Assembly: GCA_964570565.1 (NCBI GenBank)
Contig: CAZMYT010000001.1
Span: 378,187 to 442,186 of the forward strand
Origin: W0P28-013 sp964570565
GTDB lineage: Bacteria; Bacteroidota; Bacteroidia; Bacteroidales; Paludibacteraceae
Length of the DNA: 64,000 nucleotides
Direction of reading: 5' to 3'
In this document: piece by piece, positions 59,654-64,000 of the stretch
How positions within the stretch are numbered: position 1 is the stretch's first letter
Layout of the letters: every line of letters starts with the position of its first letter
The notes under the pieces: model-generated
The model's database searches: none
What the model was told of the DNA's origin: nothing
Seen by the model: the letters and a program-made list of their open reading frames with translations, nothing else
Translations under genes and position numbers: made by a program

Positions 59654-61060
59654 TTAACGTCTGGTGAGTTTAACTACATTTTCTACGTGATGCGTGTGAG
59701 GAAACATATCCACTGGTTGTACGGCATCCACACGGTATTTGGCATCCAACAATTGTAAGTCGCGTGCTTGCGTGGCAGGATTACAACTTACGTACACAAT
59801 GCGTTTTGGCGCGGCGCTGAGTATCACATTGATTACATCTTCGTGCATGCCAGCGCGTGGTGGGTCGGTAATAATCACATCAGGACGGCCGTATTCTTCG
59901 ATAAATTGATCAGTCAACATATCTTTCATATCGCCAGCAAAGAAAAGTGTGTTGTCAATTTTATTAAGTGACGAATTAACCTTGGCATCTTCTATCGCTT
60001 CTGGAACATATTCAATACCAATCACTTGTTTGGCGTGTTTGCTTACGAAATTGGCAATGGTGCCTGTCCCTGTGTATAAGTCGTACACGAGCTCGTCGCC
60101 TGTAAGTTCGGCAAAATTACGGGTCACTTTGTAGAGTTCGTATGCTTGTTCCGAATTGGTTTGATAGAATGATTTTGGACCGATTTTGAATTTTAAACCT
60201 TCCATTTCTTCGTAAATAGCATCCGCTCCATGGAAACAATGAATGGTTTGATCGGTAATGGTGTCGTTGCATTTTTCGTTAATCACATAAAGTAAAGCGG
60301 TGATTTGTGGAAATTTAGCAACCAAATGTTTGAGTAAGGCTACACGAGCGGGTTCGTCTTCGTGGAAAAATACCATCACCACCATGAGTTCGCCTGTCGA
60401 TGTGGTTCTAACCATCAGCGTGCGCAAAAAGCCTTCTTGGTTGCGTAAATCGAAAAACGTAAGATTATGGTCGAATGCGTATTGACGAATTTCATTGCGC
60501 AATTGGTTCGAAATATCGTCCTGCAACCAACATTTGTGGATATCGAGTACTTTATCGAACATCCCCGGAATGTGGAAACCAACGCCATTGAGGTTTAAAT
60601 CGCCAGCATTTCCCATTTGTTCAGCCGTGAGCCAACGTTTGTTAGAAAATGTATATTCTAATTTGTTGCGGTAAAAGGTGGTTTTTGCAGAACCTAAAAT
60701 AGGCGTAATTTCAGGCAATTCAATTTTTCCTAAACGGGTTAAATTGTCGATCACCTGTTTTTGTTTGTATTTTATCTGTTCGTCGTAAGGGAGAATTTGC
60801 CATTTACAGCCTCCACAAACGCCGTAATGTTCGCATACAGGTTCACATCGTTTGTCGGAATAGCTATGGAATTTGGTCACGCGACCTTCCATGTAGTTTT
60901 TCTTTTTCTTGAAAATTTGCAAATCTACCACGTCGCCAGGTACGGCATATTGTGTAAAAATGATGAGGTCGTCTGCTTTGGCAATGGCTTTACCTTCGGC
61001 GGCGACATCGGTGATGGTTACTTCTTGAAAAAGAGGAAGTTGTTTTTGTTTACGAACCAT
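59654..61060 (-). CDS. rlmD: 23S rRNA (uracil-5-)-methyltransferase, RlmD/RumA type
   Basis: 468 residues. N-terminal TRAM domain (about 8-60), four-Cys iron-sulfur cluster region (CEPVCEHYGVCGGCKW), and a C-terminal SAM methyltransferase domain with YDLYTGTGTIANFVSKHAK, TDPPRAGM and the nucleophile Cys in VYVSCNPATQARDL. Methylates a uridine of 23S rRNA; RlmC, RlmD and RlmCD-type targets cannot be told apart here. The start MVRKQKQ at 61060 is preferred over an in-frame start 57 bases upstream. Confidence 0.92.
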   Translation of the reverse strand: MVRKQKQLPLFQEVTITDVAAEGKAIAKADDLIIFTQYAVPGDVVDLQIFKKKKNYMEGRVTKFHSYSDKRCEPVCEHYGVCGGCKWQILPYDEQIKYKQKQVIDNLTRLGKIELPEITPILGSAKTTFYRNKLEYTFSNKRWLTAEQMGNAGDLNLNGVGFHIPGMFDKVLDIHKCWLQDDISNQLRNEIRQYAFDHNLTFFDLRNQEGFLRTLMVRTTSTGELMVVMVFFHEDEPARVALLKHLVAKFPQITALLYVINEKCNDTITDQTIHCFHGADAIYEEMEGLKFKIGPKSFYQTNSEQAYELYKVTRNFAELTGDELVYDLYTGTGTIANFVSKHAKQVIGIEYVPEAIEDAKVNSSLNKIDNTLFFAGDMKDMLTDQFIEEYGRPDVIITDPPRAGMHEDVINVILSAAPKRIVYVSCNPATQARDLQLLDAKYRVDAVQPVDMFPHTHHVENVVKLTRR

Positions 61061-61139
61061 AAAAAATAAAATTAAAGCGTTGAACGTGGCTGTTTTAACA
61101 CTGTTCAACAAACCCAAGTTTGTGTAAAAATTGTGGGTG

Positions 61140-61147
61140 CAAAGATA
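61140..61147 (-). promoter_or_regulatory. Promoter -7 element for rlmD
   Basis: TATCTTTG on the minus strand, about 80 nt before the chosen start. Confidence 0.5.
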
Positions 61148-61222
61148 CGGAAAATATTCAGGTTTTTGGAACTCGTTTTGCGTGAGTTTGGTTGAAATGA
61201 GTCCATTCTAAAAAATAATGGC

Positions 61223-61230
61223 TATATTTG
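61223..61230 (+). promoter_or_regulatory. Promoter -7 element for the GNAT gene at 61253
   Basis: TATATTTG 22 nt before the ATG; it supports the ATG at 61253 over the TTG at 61241. Confidence 0.6.
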
Positions 61231-61252
61231 CGCTCCTTAATTGTGCAAATCC

Positions 61253-61771
61253 ATGTATTTAAAAAACGATCATATCACGTTACGTGCTCTCGAACCTGAA
61301 GATTTGGAGCACTTTTATCGGTGGGAAAACGATACCACACTTTGGGCTGTAAGTAGTGCTGTAGAGCCTTATTCACGCTATATTCTCAAGGAATACATCG
61401 CTTTTGCTGATAAAACTATTTATGAAAAAAAACAGCTACGTTTAATGATTGAACGCAATGCGGATAAAGCGGTGATTGGGGCAGTCGATTTGTTCGATTT
61501 TGATCCACATCATTTGCGAGCAGGCGTGGGCGTTTTGGTCGATAAACAATTTCAATATCAAGGATTTGGCACAGAAGCGTTGGGGTTGTTAGTGACCTAT
61601 GCATTCGAATTTTTAAAACTCAAGCAACTCTATGCACATGTTCCTATATCGAATGCTGTGAGCAAATCGCTGTTTGCTAAATCACATTTTGTACACACAG
61701 GTACACTCAAAAGTTGGCTTCGCCAAGGCAATGACTTTGTGGATGTGGATGTTCTACAAAGAGTTCAATAA
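61253..61771 (+). CDS. GNAT-family acetyltransferase (RimJ/SpeG-like)
   Basis: 172 residues. Starts with LKNDHITLRALEPEDLEHFY and YRWENDTTLW, typical of the RimJ/RimL/SpeG group (Acetyltransf_3). Acetyl-CoA motif A: VGVLVDKQFQYQGFGTEALG (about 92-111). The C-terminal KSLFAKSHFVHTGTLKSWLR fits the family. The substrate may be a protein N-terminus or a polyamine; not decidable. It ends 20 bp before the convergent amidase gene. Confidence 0.9.
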   Translation: MYLKNDHITLRALEPEDLEHFYRWENDTTLWAVSSAVEPYSRYILKEYIAFADKTIYEKKQLRLMIERNADKAVIGAVDLFDFDPHHLRAGVGVLVDKQFQYQGFGTEALGLLVTYAFEFLKLKQLYAHVPISNAVSKSLFAKSHFVHTGTLKSWLRQGNDFVDVDVLQRVQ

Positions 61772-61790
61772 GACATCGAAACTGATTTAT

Positions 61791-62564
61791 TTACAGCTCA
61801 ATCGTAAATTTATCGCCCGATTTTAAAAAGGGAAATTGCTCGCGAATACGGCGTAGCTTTTCTACATTTACTTCGCCTGTTTTAGCCGCCTGTTCGTTCA
61901 TTTCAAAATCGACTATACTTTTACCGCGTGGATCCAATAACACCGAGTGTCCGTCATGTTGAATGTTATACGAATCTGTTCCAACGGCGTTGACGCCACA
62001 CACATACGCTTGATTTTCAATAGCACGCGCTTTGAGCAACGTGTCCCACGCATCAATCCGATCTTTCGGCCAATTGGCCACATATACGAGCACATCGTAA
62101 TCCTCGCCTCCTTTGTTGCGACTCCACACAGGGAAACGCAAATCGAAACAAACTAATACCCGAAATTTGACGCTGTTGTACGTCACATCAAGTTGCTTGT
62201 CGCCAGGCGTGAAATGGCGTTGTTCATCACCAATAAATAGATGGCGTTTGTCGGCAAAATCAATGGTTCCATCAGGTTGACAAAAGAACGCACGGTTGTA
62301 CATTCTGGCTCCATCCGTAGCCATAATACTTCCCACTACGGCGTAATTGCCTTGTTTAGCCCACTGTTTTACTTGTTGAATTGCTTCGCCATCAGTGGTT
62401 TCTGACAAATCGGGTTGATTCACGCAGAATCCTGTGCTGAACATTTCGGGTAACACTAATACGTCTGTTTGTCCGTAATGTGCTTCGGCTATGGCGTTGA
62501 ATGTGGCTAGATTGTGTGCTTTGTTGCCCCACACAATTTCTTGTTGTACCAAAGTGAGTTTCAT
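61791..62564 (-). CDS. yafV: Carbon-nitrogen hydrolase, omega-amidase type
   Basis: 257-residue nitrilase-superfamily enzyme. Catalytic triad visible: Glu in VLVLPEMFSTGF (about 40), Lys in DFADKRHLFIGDE (about 107) and Cys in FRVLVCFDLRFPVWSR (about 139). The sequence resembles YafV/NIT2-type omega-amidases that hydrolyse alpha-ketoglutaramate or alpha-ketosuccinamate, products of glutamine and asparagine transaminases. Ends 4 bp before the upstream peptidase gene's stop, so both are likely co-transcribed. Confidence 0.92.
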   Translation of the reverse strand: MKLTLVQQEIVWGNKAHNLATFNAIAEAHYGQTDVLVLPEMFSTGFCVNQPDLSETTDGEAIQQVKQWAKQGNYAVVGSIMATDGARMYNRAFFCQPDGTIDFADKRHLFIGDEQRHFTPGDKQLDVTYNSVKFRVLVCFDLRFPVWSRNKGGEDYDVLVYVANWPKDRIDAWDTLLKARAIENQAYVCGVNAVGTDSYNIQHDGHSVLLDPRGKSIVDFEMNEQAAKTGEVNVEKLRRIREQFPFLKSGDKFTIEL

Positions 62565-62568
62565 AAAA

Positions 62569-63798
62569 TCAGGCTATTAATTTTGTGATACGTTGATAGA
62601 GCGTTGGATGCGAATAGTTTACAAACACGTAAAGTGGATGCGGTGTTAAGTTGCTGAGCGCGCTCGACGATATTTTTTTGAGTGCTGTCACCAAATGTTC
62701 GGCGTAGCCATGTGTTTTAACAAAAGCATCCGCTTGATATTCGTGGTGGCGCGATAGCATGTTGTTTACAAGATCTAAAAGCAGACTGATAGGCGTGTAT
62801 AATATGCCAAAAACCAGCATGTTGATGTGAAATGATGCAGCAGTACTGCCCACTGATTGAGCAATGGCATTGTTGTTTAATATCAGACCAAGTAGAAAAA
62901 ATAACAGTAAGTTCATCGGAAGTGATACCGCCATGCCTTTGAGTGTGTGTTTGTGCTTGTTGTGTCCAATTTCGTGTGCCAATACGGCCACAATTTCGTC
63001 GGTACTCAACTCTTTAATCAACGTGTCGTATAGCACAATGCGTTTCTTTTGTCCCCAACCTGTAAAATATGCGTTCGCTTTGGTGGAGCGTTTCGAACCA
63101 TCGATGACGTAAATGTTTGTCAGATTGAAATCTGTTTTTTGTGCAAATTGTTCGATAGCATCACGTAATTCACCAGCTTCTAGGGGTGTTTGTTTGTTGA
63201 ATAACGGCACAATTAATTCGGAATAAAAGAAACTCATAAACAGACTGAAAGCCGTAACTACCGACCAAGCAATTAACCAAAAATACGTTGGAGTCTGTTG
63301 GTATATGAGCATGATGACCGTTAGTAAAATCCCGCCAATCAGAATTTCTAACCCCCAACTTTTAAGTTTGTCGAGTACAAATAGCTTAGGTGTCACTTTA
63401 TTAAAACCAAAACGTGTTTCGATCACAAATGTGTCGTACCATTGAAAAGGTGTGGTTAATAGGTCGTTGGCAAAAAACAAAATGCCAAAGAAGAGTAGTG
63501 AAGTTACTAATTCATTGTTGGTTAATGTGCGTACGAATTCATCCAGCCAAGCAAATCCACCAAAAACATACATCGCAAATATTAATAAAAAACTGAATGT
63601 GGCAGTTGCCCAGCCAAATTTGGCATTGGTGCGAAAATAGAGTTGCTGTTTACTGTATTTTTCTTCGTCGTACAGTCCAGTTAATAATGCTGGAATAGTT
63701 GATTTAGAAGCCTTAATATTTAAGAGCGAGAGGGCGCGTTCCCATATAAAATCGGCTACGAGAATGAAAATAATAGCGTAAAAAATGACTGTCGACAT
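62569..63798 (-). CDS. M48-family membrane metallopeptidase (Ste24/CAAX protease-like)
   Basis: 409 residues. Multiple membrane helices (seven or so) with an N-terminal M48_N domain (about 25-195) and a catalytic domain carrying HEIGHNKHKH (HExxH, about 267) and the third zinc ligand Glu in SRHHEYQADAF. This is the Ste24-type arrangement with an internal chamber; bacterial relatives take part in envelope protein quality control. The start at 63798 is preferred because the promoter element (63824-63831) lies just upstream of it. Confidence 0.93.
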   Translation of the reverse strand: MSTVIFYAIIFILVADFIWERALSLLNIKASKSTIPALLTGLYDEEKYSKQQLYFRTNAKFGWATATFSFLLIFAMYVFGGFAWLDEFVRTLTNNELVTSLLFFGILFFANDLLTTPFQWYDTFVIETRFGFNKVTPKLFVLDKLKSWGLEILIGGILLTVIMLIYQQTPTYFWLIAWSVVTAFSLFMSFFYSELIVPLFNKQTPLEAGELRDAIEQFAQKTDFNLTNIYVIDGSKRSTKANAYFTGWGQKKRIVLYDTLIKELSTDEIVAVLAHEIGHNKHKHTLKGMAVSLPMNLLLFFLLGLILNNNAIAQSVGSTAASFHINMLVFGILYTPISLLLDLVNNMLSRHHEYQADAFVKTHGYAEHLVTALKKISSSALSNLTPHPLYVFVNYSHPTLYQRITKLIA

Positions 63799-63823
63799 AA
63801 TTGATTGGTGTTTATTTGTGTCG

Positions 63824-63831
63824 CAAAGGTA
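63824..63831 (-). promoter_or_regulatory. Promoter -7 element for the M48-yafV unit
   Basis: TACCTTTG on the minus strand, 25 nt before the ATG at 63798; reading frames starting at 63834 or beyond overlap it and are rejected. Confidence 0.65.
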
Positions 63832-63910
63832 CAATTTTTTTCTGTTGCTTCAGAAAAATGCTTGTAGAAGATATGGTTGTAAATATACCGTGCAGTTTTG
63901 TACACAGACA

Positions 63911-63944
63911 AAAAAGAGATTACTAATGAAAGTAATCTCTTTTT
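63911..63944 (-). terminator. Terminator of the tRNA-Lys transcript
   Basis: 14-bp perfect stem AAAAAGAGATTACT and complement, 6-nt loop, T-rich run on the minus strand, right after the tRNA 3' end. Confidence 0.85.
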
Positions 63945-63947
63945 ATG

Positions 63948-64000
63948 TGATCCAGCTGGGGCTCGAACCCAGGACCCCAACATTAAAAGTGTTGTGCTCT
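63948..64000 (-). tRNA. tRNA-Lys (anticodon TTT), 5' part outside the window
   Basis: The 3' 53 nt are present: anticodon loop CTTTTAA on a CAACA/TGTTG stem, T-arm CTGGGTTCGAGCCCCAG and acceptor 3' strand CTGGATC with discriminator A. The D-arm and acceptor 5' strand lie beyond 64000. Confidence 0.9.

Overview
The window is a chromosomal segment of a Bacteroidota bacterium, most likely order Bacteroidales. Four things point there. Promoters repeatedly match the Bacteroidota vegetative consensus (TTTG, about 20 nt, TAnnTTTG). Shine-Dalgarno sequences are mostly absent. Secreted proteins carry type IX secretion (T9SS) C-terminal sorting signals, and a PorE-like T9SS lipoprotein is encoded. The gene families (LptF/G-ribBA, head GIN-domain lipoprotein, TPM/LemA, radical SAM plus lipoprotein) are also typical of the group. 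Species cannot be named from the sequence alone.

Layout. 1-4.9 kb: end of an LptF/G permease, ribBA, a MATE pump and an SDR. 4.9-8.3 kb: two divergently transcribed T9SS cargo-like proteins sharing a domain. 8.4-14.8 kb, minus strand: thyA, a PorE-like lipoprotein, a phosphoesterase/PQQ-propeller fusion, fabI and a GNAT. 14.9-25 kb: a complete type I restriction-modification locus (hsdM, hsdS, an oppositely oriented second hsdS, a tyrosine recombinase, a small membrane protein, a Fic protein, hsdR). 25.2-29.1 kb: M16 peptidase, O-methyltransferase, thioesterase, nfo and a Yip1 protein. 29.1-34.6 kb: LutB-like protein, FKBP lipoprotein, TPM protein, LemA, an outer-membrane barrel, and a class II aldolase. 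34.7-38.6 kb: GIN-domain lipoprotein, topA and a thioesterase. 38.7-41.5 kb: thioredoxin-like protein, small lipoprotein and radical SAM enzyme. 41.6-45.2 kb: a four-domain sulfur-trafficking fusion, a GNAT and a lipoprotein. 45.3-45.6 kb: three tRNA genes. 45.8-55.2 kb: glnS, an aminotransferase, a TPR histidine kinase with its NarL-type regulator, an unknown secreted protein and an OmpA-family protein. 55.4-64 kb: housekeeping genes (phosphoesterase, MarR regulator plus CDF metal exporter, YitT, RlmD, GNAT, omega-amidase, Ste24-like peptidase) and a tRNA-Lys cut by the right edge.

Most striking system: the type I RM locus. Its two specificity genes face each other tail to tail and share a 51-bp perfect inverted repeat at their 5' ends and a 47-bp near-perfect one in their central conserved regions. 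The second gene lacks a start region and promoter, and a tyrosine recombinase gene with its own promoter lies next to it. This is the architecture of a phase-variable specificity switch; with two pairs of exchange sites it could yield four HsdS proteins. The second candidate of interest is the compact trio thioredoxin-like protein / CYGPP lipoprotein / SPASM-type radical SAM enzyme at 38.7-41.5 kb, whose function is unknown.
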